A model generated the notes under the pieces. It was not told the origin of the DNA. It searched no databases and saw only the letters and a list, made by a program, of their open reading frames with translations. Source: Zeimonas sp041678445 (GTDB lineage Bacteria; Pseudomonadota; Gammaproteobacteria; Burkholderiales; Burkholderiaceae_E). Taken from it: DNA of 6,746 nucleotides. The first letter of the stretch is position 1. The number at the start of each line of letters is the position of its first letter. Positions 1 to 6,746 of this stretch are shown in pieces. The position numbers and the translations under genes were made by a program. The stretch covers positions 1-6,746 of the forward strand of contig JBAYOD010000177.1 in assembly GCA_041678445.1 (NCBI GenBank). Direction: 5' to 3'.

Positions 1-3000
1 CCGTTCGACAGCACGGTCGCACCGCCGATGCCGGGCACCCGGGCCACCTGCGCCCCGACGTGCTTGACCACGATCTCCTGCGTCGGGCTGATCGAATCGA
101 CGTGCACGGCGAGCCGCTGCTTGCCCGAGCGGATCACGACGATCGGCGACTGGTGCTGGGCCACCGGCTGCACATCGCGAGCGCCGAGCAGGGCCCCCAG
201 GTAGTGCACCGGTACCCTACCGCCCTGCCAGTCGATGCTGCCCCGGGCGTAGGCTTCGGCCAGTGCCTGCGGCTTGAGCTGGAGCACCTGCTCGACGCTC
301 GACGAGGCGATCGCGTACCTGGCCGGACCGACACCAACCAGCACCACCTGCGCAATCGCCAGCGTCAGCGGCAAGTGAACGATGAAGCGCGCGCCCTCGC
401 CGCGCCGTGTCTCGATATCGATGCGTCCGCCGAGCGAGGCCACCTCGGTGCGCACCGCATCCAGGCCGACCCCGCGGCCGCTGATCTCGTCGACCGATCC
501 GGCCGTGCTGAAACCCGGTACGAAGATCAGGTCGGCAACCGCAGCCTCGGACAGGCTGTCGGTGTCGGCGACCAGACCCAGAGTGGCCGCCTTGCTGCGG
601 ATCCGTTCGATGTCGAGGCCGGCGCCGTCGTCGGCGAACACCAGCACCACCTCGTTGCCTTCCTGGCTGACCTCGAGCCGGATCTCGCCGGCCTCGGCCT
701 TGCCCGCCGCAAGACGAGCCGACGGGGCTTCGATGCCATGGGCCACGGCGTTGCGCAGCAGATGCTCGATCGGCGCGGCCATCCGTTCGAGCACACCGCG
801 ATCGATTTCCGCCGACGCCCCGCGCAGGTCCATGCTGACCCGCTTGCCGAGTTCCTTGGCAGCCTGACGCACGACGCGATACAGCCGGTCGGAGATCGAC
901 CCGAACGGCACCATCCGCATCCGCATCAGGTTCTGCTGCAGGTCGCGCAGGGTCCGCGCCTGGCGGAGCATGTCCTGGGTCGCGCCGTCGAGGCTGCGCA
1001 TCGCGTTCTGCTGGACGGTCGCCACATCGTCGACCGCCTCGGCGAGCATCCGGGTCAGTTCCTGGAAACGCGTGTAGCGGTCGAACTCGAGCGGGTCGAA
1101 CTCGCTCTCGTGCGCGCGCCGCTGGGCGTCGCCGGCCTGGATCTGCGATTCGGCCTGGATCTCGATCTCGCGCAGACGGCCACGCAAGCGGCCGACGTTC
1201 TCGGTCAGATCCTGCAGCGACTGACGCAACTGCGCCAGCTCGTTGTCGACCCGTGCCCGGGAGATCGACACCTCGCCGGACTCGTTGACCAGCCGATCGA
1301 GCAGATCGGCCCGCACCCGGACCAGGGCCCCGGCCTGGGCCACCGCCGGCGCCGCCACGTTGGCCGCCTGCGGCAAGCGCTCCGTGACGGCCGCAGACGG
1401 ACCCGCCCGGGATGGCACCGCCGTCGCCTGGGCGGCATCGGCCTGCGCCTGCCCGACCGCCGACCCGACCGCCGAGGGGTCGGCGGCCGATCCCTGCGCC
1501 GGCGGCTCGACGCCGTTCTCGCGGATCGCCTCGAAGCGATCCATGGCGATGTCGTGTTCGGCCACCAGATCGTCGATCAACGCAGACGGCAGCACCGTCA
1601 GGCCGCTGGCCGCCTCGACCCGGGTCTCCATCTCGTGCACATGCTGGCCGAACACCATCGCGCCCGCCATCCGGGCACTGCCCTTGATCGTGTGCAACTG
1701 GCGCATCAGCAACTGCTGCAACGCGCGATCGTTCGGTTCGGCCTGCCAGCGGCGCAGGTTCTCGCCGATCTGCGGCAGGATGTCGACCGCCTCTTCGACG
1801 AAGATCGGCAGCAGGTCCGCGTCGAGCTCGCCGCTTTCCTGCTCACCGGCCGCCGCAGCCGGCGCCGTCGCGGACGGCACGGCAAGCGCCGCCGGATTCG
1901 TCCAGCGCTCGGCAAGCTGGTGGGCCAGCGCCAGGGCCGAGCCGTCGTCGAACGACTGCTGTCCGGCTGCGAAGCGGTGCAGCATCGCCTCGATCGACTC
2001 GACGCAGCGCCGGTAATCGTCCAGATCCTCCGGCGCAGCCGCCCGCCCGGCAGTGCGCTGCGCGCGCAGGAAGTTCTCCAGCCTTTGCGCGACCTGATGG
2101 GCCGCCGCGAGGCCGACCACCGACGTGCTGCCCTTGAGCGAATGCATCGCCCGCAACGCGGACTCGCTCGCCATCCGGGTCGGCGCACCCAGCCAGGCTG
2201 CAAGATCCTCGCGTACCGTCGCAACCAGCTCGTCGGCCTCGTCGAGGAAAATTTCGTACAGCTCGCGGCTCAGTTCGACCGAGCCGATCCGGACCAGCGC
2301 CGGCTGCGCGGCCGGGGCTTCCGGCTCGGCCTGGGCGGACTCCGGTTCGACCGGGACCGCCGGTGCAGCGTCGGTCACTGCCGCGGGGGCAACATCGGTC
2401 ACTGCCGCGGGTGCAACATCGGTCGCTGGCGCCGGGGCAAGATCGGCCGCAATGGCAGCCTCGATGTCCGGCTCGGGTTCCGGCTCGGGCTCGAACTCGA
2501 ACGCGGGCTCGGGCTCGGGCTCCGGCTCGAACTCGAACGCCGGCTCGGGCTCGGGTTCCAGCTCCGGCTCCGGCTCGGGCTTCCGCTCGAACTCGAACGC
2601 CGGCTCCAGCGCCGGCTCCGGCTCCGAGTCCGATCCGGCCTCGAAGGTGTCGACCGCCTCTGCGGAAACGTCTGCCGTGTCGTCGGACAACCTCGACTCG
2701 TCCAGCGACGCGCGATCGGCTGGCCGGCCGGCAAGCAGCGGCACAGTCAGGGGTTCGGCGCTGCCGATCGCCAGGCTTGCTCCGGCGGCGACGAGCGCGG
2801 CCAGGGCTTCATCGCTGGCGCGCCCCTGGGTCACGGCGTTGGCTGCCGCAACCACCGGCGCCGGATCGACGGTGATCGTCGGATTCGACGCCAGCATGCC
2901 GACCCAGCCGCGGAGCAGCGCAGCCACCAGTTCGATCAGGTCGTGCAGCGCACCGTTGACGGCCCGCGACTCGCCAAGCCAGGTGTTCGCCACCTTCTCC

Positions 3001-5282
3001 ATCGCCCAGCCAGCCTCGCCGACGCCGGTCAGGCCGACCATGCGACCGGACCCCTTCAGCGTATGGAAACCACGGCGGATATCGACCAGCGGCTCGTGGG
3101 CCGACGGCGCTTCACGCAGCCGGCTGGCCGCCGCCTCGATATCGTCGAGGACCTCGACCGCTTCGCTGAAGAAGATCTCCAGCATCTCGGCATCGAGAAG
3201 CGGCGGGGCCGCCGCTGGCGCCGGAGCAGCAAGCTGCGTCGGAGCAGCCCCCTGAACCGGATCGGCAGCCTCCTGAACCGGATCGACAGCCTGCGGGAGA
3301 ACCGCCGCCGACAATCCGGGCTCGGGTGCCACTCCAGCTGGGTCAGCCTCAGCGTCACCCTCAGGCGGCGTGGCCGTATCCGGCTGCCGCGTCTCGGTCA
3401 CCTCGGGCAGTGCGATCGGCTCGCTCGCCGGGGTCGCTTCACGGCGACGCGCCACGGCGACTTCCACCGAAGCCTCGATGCGACCGGAATCGGGATCGAA
3501 GATGACGCCGATGCTGCCGTGCTCGGGCGCGACGAGACCGTCGATGAAGAACCCGAGGGCGCCCAGGCTGGCAGCGACGTCCTCGAACCGCTCGGAGGCG
3601 ATGGGCTCCGGTGCACCCGTGTCATCCGGCGGCAGATCGCCGCCGCCACCGACCAGCCCGACGTCGCCGTCCGACTGCAGATAGTCGTCGACACCCGCGC
3701 CGACCAGCGCTCCGACACCGACCTGCGCCCGTTCGGCGAATCCGGCCACTTGGCGAGCCACTGCTTCGGCCGCGAGGCTGGCTTGCTGATGCCCGAGCAA
3801 GCTGAGCGCCCCGCCGATCTGGCGCAGCTGGCGGACCGCAACCGGCAGTTCGCTGTGCTGGCTCTGGTCGCGGAAGAAGGTGTCGAGCACCCGCTCGGCC
3901 TGTTCGAGGGTGACGCGTGCCTCGGCAACGAAGGTCGCCATCGTCAGCCGTTCGTGGGCAGCCTGGCCGAGCGTGCGCATCCACTCGGGCAAGGCGGGCA
4001 ACGCCGCACAGTCGCGAGCCGCTTCGTCGAGCCGCTCGCCGAGTTCGATCGCGTGCGCATCGAGCGCACCGGCACGGGCCACGCCCTGTTCGAGGAACTG
4101 CTCGGCAAACAGCAGCGCGCCGGCAGCCTCCAGCGCCAGCGCCTCATCACCCTCGCGCTCGGGCGACGCCGCAGCGCGTGCACAGGCCAGCAGTCCGGCC
4201 GAAAGCCGCTGCAATCCGGCCGCTGGCAGGCGCTGGGCGGCTTCGGTCAGGGCTTTGGCGACCTCCAGCCGGGCCGACGCAGCGACCGGCCCGCCCGACA
4301 GGTTCTCCCAGGTCTGGCGCGACGCAACCAGCGCCTTGCGCGCCTCATCGAGTGCCGCCGGATCGACCGTGCCATAGCGACGCTGAGCGTAGTCGGCCGG
4401 AATCGCCTGGTCGAGCTGGAAAGCTGCCCGGATGCGGTCCACCTGCGCCGGACCATCCCGGGCGCCGGCCAGCAGAAAGAGGGCTTCGGCAAGCAAGCCG
4501 TCGGCCACCGGCAGCAGCTCGACGAGCGTGTGCCGGATCTGGAGATTGGTGCGTGCCAGCAGCCGCTTGGCGTCGACGCCGATGGCCAGCTTGCCGCTGA
4601 GCCAACCGTCGAAGCAGGCCAGCAGGGTCCGCCAGAACACCGGCTGGCGCGCCCCACGTGCCGTGTGCAGGATGGCGTCGACCGCCGTGCGCATCACCGT
4701 CAGCGCAGCCCGATCGGCCGGGTCGCGCATCAGCTTGAGCAGCGAGCGCTCGAAACCACCGCGGGCGGCGGCGATCGCCGCCGGATCGGTGAGCTTGACC
4801 GGCGGCGGATCGCAGAGGTCGCCGGCCGGTCGCGGCACGACCAGCAGGTCGGCCGGGTGGATCCGCGCCGCCCCGCGCGCCTGCAGCAGGTCACGATAGT
4901 ACGGATACAGGTACAGCGGCTGGTGCGGCTCGCCGGCCAGCAGCGCATCCAGATACTCGGCCACCGCCGCGCAGGCCGCCCCGAACACGTCGGTGGCCGC
5001 CGGATCGAGCGCCAGCTCTGCGCTTTCGATCGCCTCGACGAAACGCTCGGCTGCGGCCGTGACCTTCGGGACCCCGGACAGGCCGACGATGGCCAGCGCG
5101 CCATGGGCCTGGTGCACGGCCGCCCGCGCCGCAGCCAGCGCGTCGGCATCGTCCGGCCCCGCGGTCTGCCGCTGGCGCAAGCCGTCGACGGCCGCCTGCA
5201 AGGACTGCTTGATCTCGTTGACGCACCACGACAGCACCGACAGATCGGGCGGCATGTCGAAAGGCGGGTTGTCTCCAGTCAT
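1..5282 (-). CDS. chpA: ChpA/PilL: multi-Hpt CheA-type hybrid histidine kinase of the type IV pilus chemosensory system (3' end beyond window)
   Basis: This is the central kinase of the Pil-Chp pathway, a cytoplasmic CheA relative that autophosphorylates under PilJ control and phosphorylates PilG/PilH-type regulators. The frame starts at ATG 5282 and is open for 1,760 codons to the window edge. Visible order by residue: FimL-like N-terminal region about 1-560, with an Hpt-like motif around H57 and a degenerate Hpt around 487; Hpt with HTLKGSG at H740; Glu/Pro-rich linker about 880-985; Hpt with HSLKGST at H1047; Hpt with HTIKGSA at H1197; dimerisation/helical region from about 1320 (LVRVRADLLDRLVNESGEVS); HATPase with N box HLLRNAVAHG (H1507, N1511), G1 box DDGAG (from D1551), GFSTA (from G1590) and G2 box GRGVGLD (from G1602); then a CheW-like domain from about 1640. 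The second in-frame Met (M10) has no Shine-Dalgarno, so ATG 5282 is preferred. Pseudomonas ChpA is about 2,470 residues and ends in a CheY-like receiver, which would lie outside the window. No internal stop or frameshift was seen in the segments I translated. Identity as a ChpA/PilL-type kinase is very secure; the name chpA versus pilL is convention. Confidence 0.94.
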   Translation of the reverse strand, partial: MTGDNPPFDMPPDLSVLSWCVNEIKQSLQAAVDGLRQRQTAGPDDADALAAARAAVHQAHGALAIVGLSGVPKVTAAAERFVEAIESAELALDPAATDVFGAACAAVAEYLDALLAGEPHQPLYLYPYYRDLLQARGAARIHPADLLVVPRPAGDLCDPPPVKLTDPAAIAAARGGFERSLLKLMRDPADRAALTVMRTAVDAILHTARGARQPVFWRTLLACFDGWLSGKLAIGVDAKRLLARTNLQIRHTLVELLPVADGLLAEALFLLAGARDGPAQVDRIRAAFQLDQAIPADYAQRRYGTVDPAALDEARKALVASRQTWENLSGGPVAASARLEVAKALTEAAQRLPAAGLQRLSAGLLACARAAASPEREGDEALALEAAGALLFAEQFLEQGVARAGALDAHAIELGERLDEAARDCAALPALPEWMRTLGQAAHERLTMATFVAEARVTLEQAERVLDTFFRDQSQHSELPVAVRQLRQIGGALSLLGHQQASLAAEAVARQVAGFAERAQVGVGALVGAGVDDYLQSDGDVGLVGGGGDLPPDDTGAPEPIASERFEDVAASLGALGFFIDGLVAPEHGSIGVIFDPDSGRIEASVEVAVARRREATPASEPIALPEVTETRQPDTATPPEGDAEADPAGVAPEPGLSAAVLPQAVDPVQEAADPVQGAAPTQLAAPAPAAAPPLLDAEMLEIFFSEAVEVLDDIEAAASRLREAPSAHEPLVDIRRGFHTLKGSGRMVGLTGVGEAGWAMEKVANTWLGESRAVNGALHDLIELVAALLRGWVGMLASNPTITVDPAPVVAAANAVTQGRASDEALAALVAAGASLAIGSAEPLTVPLLAGRPADRASLDESRLSDDTADVSAEAVDTFEAGSDSEPEPALEPAFEFERKPEPEPELEPEPEPAFEFEPEPEPEPAFEFEPEPEPEPDIEAAIAADLAPAPATDVAPAAVTDVAPAAVTDAAPAVPVEPESAQAEPEAPAAQPALVRIGSVELSRELYEIFLDEADELVATVREDLAAWLGAPTRMASESALRAMHSLKGSTSVVGLAAAHQVAQRLENFLRAQRTAGRAAAPEDLDDYRRCVESIEAMLHRFAAGQQSFDDGSALALAHQLAERWTNPAALAVPSATAPAAAAGEQESGELDADLLPIFVEEAVDILPQIGENLRRWQAEPNDRALQQLLMRQLHTIKGSARMAGAMVFGQHVHEMETRVEAASGLTVLPSALIDDLVAEHDIAMDRFEAIRENGVEPPAQGSAADPSAVGSAVGQAQADAAQATAVPSRAGPSAAVTERLPQAANVAAPAVAQAGALVRVRADLLDRLVNESGEVSISRARVDNELAQLRQSLQDLTENVGRLRGRLREIEIQAESQIQAGDAQRRAHESEFDPLEFDRYTRFQELTRMLAEAVDDVATVQQNAMRSLDGATQDMLRQARTLRDLQQNLMRMRMVPFGSISDRLYRVVRQAAKELGKRVSMDLRGASAEIDRGVLERMAAPIEHLLRNAVAHGIEAPSARLAAGKAEAGEIRLEVSQEGNEVVLVFADDGAGLDIERIRSKAATLGLVADTDSLSEAAVADLIFVPGFSTAGSVDEISGRGVGLDAVRTEVASLGGRIDIETRRGEGARFIVHLPLTLAIAQVVLVGVGPARYAIASSSVEQVLQLKPQALAEAYARGSIDWQGGRVPVHYLGALLGARDVQPVAQHQSPIVVIRSGKQRLAVHVDSISPTQEIVVKHVGAQVARVPGIGGATVLSN
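372..785 (-). other. ChpA HATPase (CheA-type) catalytic core
   Basis: Residues about 1500-1637. All ATP-binding motifs look intact: the N box HLLRNAVAHGIE with H1507 and the Mg-coordinating N1511, the G1 box DDGAGLD from D1551, the GFSTA lid segment from G1590, and the G2 box SGRGVGLDAVR from S1601. The domain ends at FIVHLPLTLAIAQ, where the CheW-like domain begins. It is expected to be an active kinase. Confidence 0.93.
1518..1838 (-). other. ChpA Hpt domain with HTIKGSA (H1197)
   Basis: Residues about 1149-1255. The domain opens with GELDADLLPIFVEEAVDILP and carries LHTIKGSARMAGAMVFGQHV with H1197. It is the last Hpt before the dimerisation region and the closest in layout to the kinase core. 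Its HTIKGSARMAGA site is the form typical of the kinase-proximal Hpt in ChpA/PilL proteins. Confidence 0.9.
1968..2276 (-). other. ChpA Hpt domain with HSLKGST (H1047)
   Basis: Residues about 1003-1105. The domain opens with ELSRELYEIFLDEADELVAT and carries the phosphosite helix MHSLKGSTSVVGLAAAHQVA with H1047 and the Lys three residues later. It follows directly after the Glu/Pro-rich linker, so it is separated from the H740 domain by about 200 residues that are mostly low complexity. Confidence 0.9.
2345..2640 (-). repeat. Glu/Pro-rich repetitive linker of ChpA (AFEFE and EPEP units)
   Basis: ChpA residues about 880-985. The coding strand alternates Glu and Pro codons, giving runs such as EPEPEPEP interrupted by AFEFE. 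On the plus strand the identical 14-mer tcgaactcgaacgc occurs at 2491-2504, 2527-2540 and 2587-2600, spaced 36 and 60 bases, all multiples of three. The stretch is compatible with replication slippage that preserves frame. The protein segment is acidic, likely disordered and extended, and separates the H740 Hpt from the H1047 Hpt. Confidence 0.9.
2371..2429 (-). repeat. 24-base tandem repeat encoding TDVAPAAV
   Basis: On the plus strand tcggtcactgccgcggg occurs at 2371-2387 and again at 2395-2411, and a partial third copy starts at 2419. The 24-base period equals eight codons and yields VTDVAPAAVTDVAPAAVTDA-like protein sequence. It lies at the C-terminal end of the Glu/Pro-rich linker and adds Ala/Pro spacer. 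Confidence 0.85.
2883..3203 (-). other. ChpA Hpt domain with HTLKGSG (H740)
   Basis: Residues about 694-800 form a four-helix Hpt bundle, opening with the typical LLDAEMLEIFFSEAVEVLDD helix. The phosphosite helix reads FHTLKGSGRMVGLTGVGE, a full match to the HxxKGxx-x-x-x-G consensus, so H740 should accept phosphate. It is the first canonical Hpt in the protein. Confidence 0.9.
3251..3292 (-). repeat. 21-base tandem duplication encoding ADPVQ units
   Basis: Plus-strand bases 3251-3271 and 3272-3292 are adjacent copies with one mismatch (cctgaaccggatcg, then g or a, then cagcct). In the ChpA frame they encode VDPVQEA and ADPVQGA. They sit in the Ala/Pro-rich linker just before the H740 Hpt, so that linker too has grown by in-frame duplication. 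Confidence 0.85.
3603..5282 (-). other. ChpA N-terminal FimL-like region with a weak and a degenerate Hpt
   Basis: Residues about 1-560 of ChpA. The first helical bundle holds VHQAHGALAIVGLSGV (H57, H60), matching the position of the first Hpt of Pseudomonas ChpA (VHQVQG-type), where the usual Lys after His is also replaced. The middle part has motifs recurrent in ChpA/PilL proteins (FWRTLLACFDGWLSG, and VDAKRLLARTNLQIR). It ends with a second bundle in which the phosphosite reads LRQIGGALSLLGH: Arg 487 sits where the phospho-accepting His is expected and Gly where the Lys should be. FimL is known to resemble this ChpA region and to lack phosphotransfer residues, so a docking or scaffold role is plausible. 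The domain edges are estimates by eye. Confidence 0.7.
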
Positions 5283-5285
5283 CCG

Positions 5286-5292
5286 CTTCCCC
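5286..5292 (-). promoter_or_regulatory. Ribosome-binding site for chpA in the pilJ-chpA gap
   Basis: Read on the minus strand, the 11 bases between the pilJ TGA and the chpA ATG are CGGGGAAGCGG. GGGGAAG is a purine-rich Shine-Dalgarno-like stretch, three bases from the ATG by its 3' end, which is close. It supports the ATG at 5282 over the next in-frame ATG at 5255, whose upstream bases are pyrimidine-rich. The short gap implies one transcript and possible translational coupling; no promoter or terminator fits between the genes. Confidence 0.6.
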
Positions 5293-5293
5293 G

Positions 5294-6746
5294 TCAGGCG
5301 ACCTTGAACCGCGCCACCGAACTCTTGAGCTCCTGCGAGAGTTCCGAGAGCTGCCGGATCGAGCCGGCCGTCTGCAGCGTCCCCTCGCTGGCCTGCTCGG
5401 TCACCAGCAGGATGCGCTGGATCGACTGCGCCACGGTGCCGGCCGAGGCTGCCTGCTTCGACGTCGTGTCGGAAAAATCCTCGATCAGCTCGGCCAGTTG
5501 CGTGGACACGCGGCCGATCTCGCCCAGCGCCCGGCCGGCTTCGTCGGACAACTGTGTCCCCTCGACAACCCCCTGCGTGCTGCGCTCCATTGCCGCCACG
5601 GCGTCCTGGGTATCGGTCTGGATCGTGCGGATCAGGGCGGCGATCTGCTTGGTGGCCTCGGCCGAGCGCTCGGCCAGTCGCTGGACTTCCTCGGCAACGA
5701 TCGTGAAGCCGCGGCCGGCCTCACCGGCCGACGCCGCCTGGATCGCCGCGTTCAGCGCAAGCACGTTGGTCTGTTCGGTGATGTCGGAGATCAGCTCGAC
5801 GATCTCGCCGATCTCCTGCGAGGACTCGCCCAGCCGCTTGATCCGCTTGGCGGTCTCCTGGATCTGGTCGCGAATGCCGTTCATGCCACTGATTGCATTG
5901 TCGACCGCCTGCGAACCTTCCTCGGCCGCGGCCAGCGAATGGCGCGCCACCTGGGCCGACTCGGCCGCCCCCGCCGATACCTCGTTGATCTGCTGGGCCA
6001 TCCTCAGCACGGCCTCACCGGTGTCGCGAATCTCGCGCGACTGCTGCTCGCTGGCCGCCTGCAGGCTCGACGCCGTCATCTGAGCCTTCGACGACGCCTC
6101 GTTGACCATCTCGGTCGTGGCGTTGATCCGCGCAACGAGGTTGCGCAGTTCCTCCACCGTGTAGTTGATCGAATCGGCAATCGCGCCGGTGATGTCTTCC
6201 GACACCGTTGCCTGGATCGTCAGGTTACCGTCGGCGACCTCCTGCAGCTCGTTCATCAGGCGCAGGATGGCCGCCTGGTTCTGGTCGTTCGCGCGCTTGG
6301 CCTCCTGCTCCAGGCGCTCGGCCGCCGCCCGCTGCCGCTCGGCCTCCTCGGCACGCGCCTCGCTGTTCGACAGGAAGGCCCGGAACAGGCCGAACAGGGC
6401 GAGCACCGCAATCAAGCCCGAAGCCGCGGCCAGCAGCTTGTACCAGCCGGACAGGCCCTCACCGGCCTCGATCCGCTCGCGCAGGCGTTCGAGCGATACG
6501 CGCGTCGGCTCGCTGTCAGCCAGGATCTGCGCGGCGGCACTGCGGGCAGCCGGCAACGCTTCGATTCCGGTCGCCGCCGCCGACAGGGCCGCAGCGGCAG
6601 CGGTACCGGTATTGCGCATCGTCTCCAGCGCCCGCCGCGCTGCGGCCTCGGTCAGCGGCGCCAGCCGCAGCCGTTCGCTGCCGTCGATCAAGGCATCGCT
6701 GAGCTCACGGAAGCGGGTCAGCGCCTGCTGCAACCCCGCCGGGTCG
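5294..6746 (-). CDS. pilJ: PilJ: type IV pilus methyl-accepting chemotaxis receptor (5' part beyond window)
   Basis: Inner-membrane chemoreceptor of the Pil-Chp system; its cytoplasmic hairpin docks CheW-like adaptors and the ChpA kinase. The last 483 codons are visible, ending in VARFKVA and a TGA at 5296-5294. The frame is open past base 6746; a TTG at 6733 is only an internal Leu codon, so no start is assigned. Numbering from the first full codon: residues 1-100 are the end of the helical periplasmic PilJ sensor; 103-124 form a membrane helix (LLAAASGLIAVLALFGLF); about 155-205 is a HAMP domain (ELQEVADGNLTI); the rest is an MCP coiled coil with the hairpin tip at about 320-355 (EQTNVLALNAAIQAASAGEA, then GRGF). 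Pseudomonas PilJ has about 680 residues, so roughly 200 residues including the first membrane helix are missing. There is no C-terminal NWETF-type CheR/CheB tether, as is usual for PilJ. The position directly upstream of chpA, 11 bases apart and co-directional, supports PilJ over a generic MCP. The AASAGEAGRGF tip and the QRLAERSAEATKQI segment resemble PilJ more than Tar/Tsr receptors. Confidence 0.95.
   Translation of the reverse strand, partial: DPAGLQQALTRFRELSDALIDGSERLRLAPLTEAAARRALETMRNTGTAAAAALSAAATGIEALPAARSAAAQILADSEPTRVSLERLRERIEAGEGLSGWYKLLAAASGLIAVLALFGLFRAFLSNSEARAEEAERQRAAAERLEQEAKRANDQNQAAILRLMNELQEVADGNLTIQATVSEDITGAIADSINYTVEELRNLVARINATTEMVNEASSKAQMTASSLQAASEQQSREIRDTGEAVLRMAQQINEVSAGAAESAQVARHSLAAAEEGSQAVDNAISGMNGIRDQIQETAKRIKRLGESSQEIGEIVELISDITEQTNVLALNAAIQAASAGEAGRGFTIVAEEVQRLAERSAEATKQIAALIRTIQTDTQDAVAAMERSTQGVVEGTQLSDEAGRALGEIGRVSTQLAELIEDFSDTTSKQAASAGTVAQSIQRILLVTEQASEGTLQTAGSIRQLSELSQELKSSVARFKVA

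Noticed and set aside
2461..2640. Possible CRISPR array or minisatellite with regulatory role
   Set aside because: The repeat units are short, spacing is irregular (36 and 60 bases), there are no unique spacers, and all spacing keeps the chpA frame.
2363..2875. Plus-strand frame rich in ARART/RTRTPAPA repeats
   Set aside because: The repeats are the antisense reading of the Glu/Pro linker of ChpA; low-complexity basic sequence is expected from it.
2125..3255. Plus-strand frame with Gly/Ser repeats (GSGSGSNSNAGSGS) resembling a silk-like or adhesin linker
   Set aside because: It is a shadow of the same ChpA linker in another frame, with no start signal or flanking domain.
4891..5229. Other minus-strand frames within chpA, such as this Arg/Gly-rich one
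   Set aside because: They overlap the N-terminal coding region of chpA in a shifted frame and show no domain or ribosome-binding site.
60..6083. 2,007-codon plus-strand open frame starting with GTG
   Set aside because: It is antisense to chpA in exact codon register and then runs by chance into pilJ in another register. Its translation is Arg/His/Gly-rich with no recognisable domain, while the minus strand encodes well-known motifs throughout.
6731..6733. TTG as a start codon for a 479-residue protein
   Set aside because: The frame continues upstream to the window edge (Asp-Pro-Ala-Gly precede it), and the protein would begin inside the PilJ periplasmic domain; the true start lies outside the window.

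Overview
The window is GC-rich, roughly two-thirds G+C by eye. It carries two co-directional protein genes on the minus strand, both cut by the window edges. Together they are the core of a Pil-Chp (type IV pilus / twitching) chemosensory cluster. The likely source is a high-GC betaproteobacterium or gammaproteobacterium. The N-terminal ChpA region and the use of GC-ending codons lean towards Rhodocyclales-like Betaproteobacteria, but this is an inference from memory of the families, not a search result.

Layout in transcription order (right to left). Bases 6746-5294 encode the C-terminal 483 residues of PilJ, the pilus-associated methyl-accepting chemoreceptor: the end of the periplasmic sensor, the second membrane helix, HAMP, and the cytoplasmic signalling hairpin. 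After an 11-base gap with a GGGGAAG ribosome-binding site, an ATG at 5282 opens a frame that stays open to base 1. Its 1,760 visible codons encode ChpA (called PilL in many genomes), a giant CheA-type hybrid histidine kinase. The visible order is: FimL-like N-terminal region with one weak Hpt-like site (H57) and one degenerate Hpt (R487 where His is expected); linker; Hpt (H740); a long Glu/Pro-rich repetitive linker; Hpt (H1047); Hpt (H1197); dimerisation/helical region; HATPase core; and the start of a CheW-like domain. The remaining CheW part and any C-terminal receiver lie beyond base 1.

How they work together: in the characterised Pseudomonas system PilJ senses pilus-related input, controls ChpA autokinase activity through CheW-like adaptors, and ChpA passes phosphate to the PilG and PilH response regulators that govern pilus extension and retraction and cAMP signalling. 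The juxtaposition here fits the usual pilG-pilH-pilI-pilJ-chpA order, although only pilJ and chpA are in view.

A 2,007-codon plus-strand frame (60-6083) is an antisense shadow of these genes and is not annotated. There is no gene-free stretch over 300 bases, and I see no RNA gene, mobile element, CRISPR array or terminator. I found no new system. The most notable details are the repeat-built linker of ChpA and its apparently reduced set of phospho-accepting histidines.
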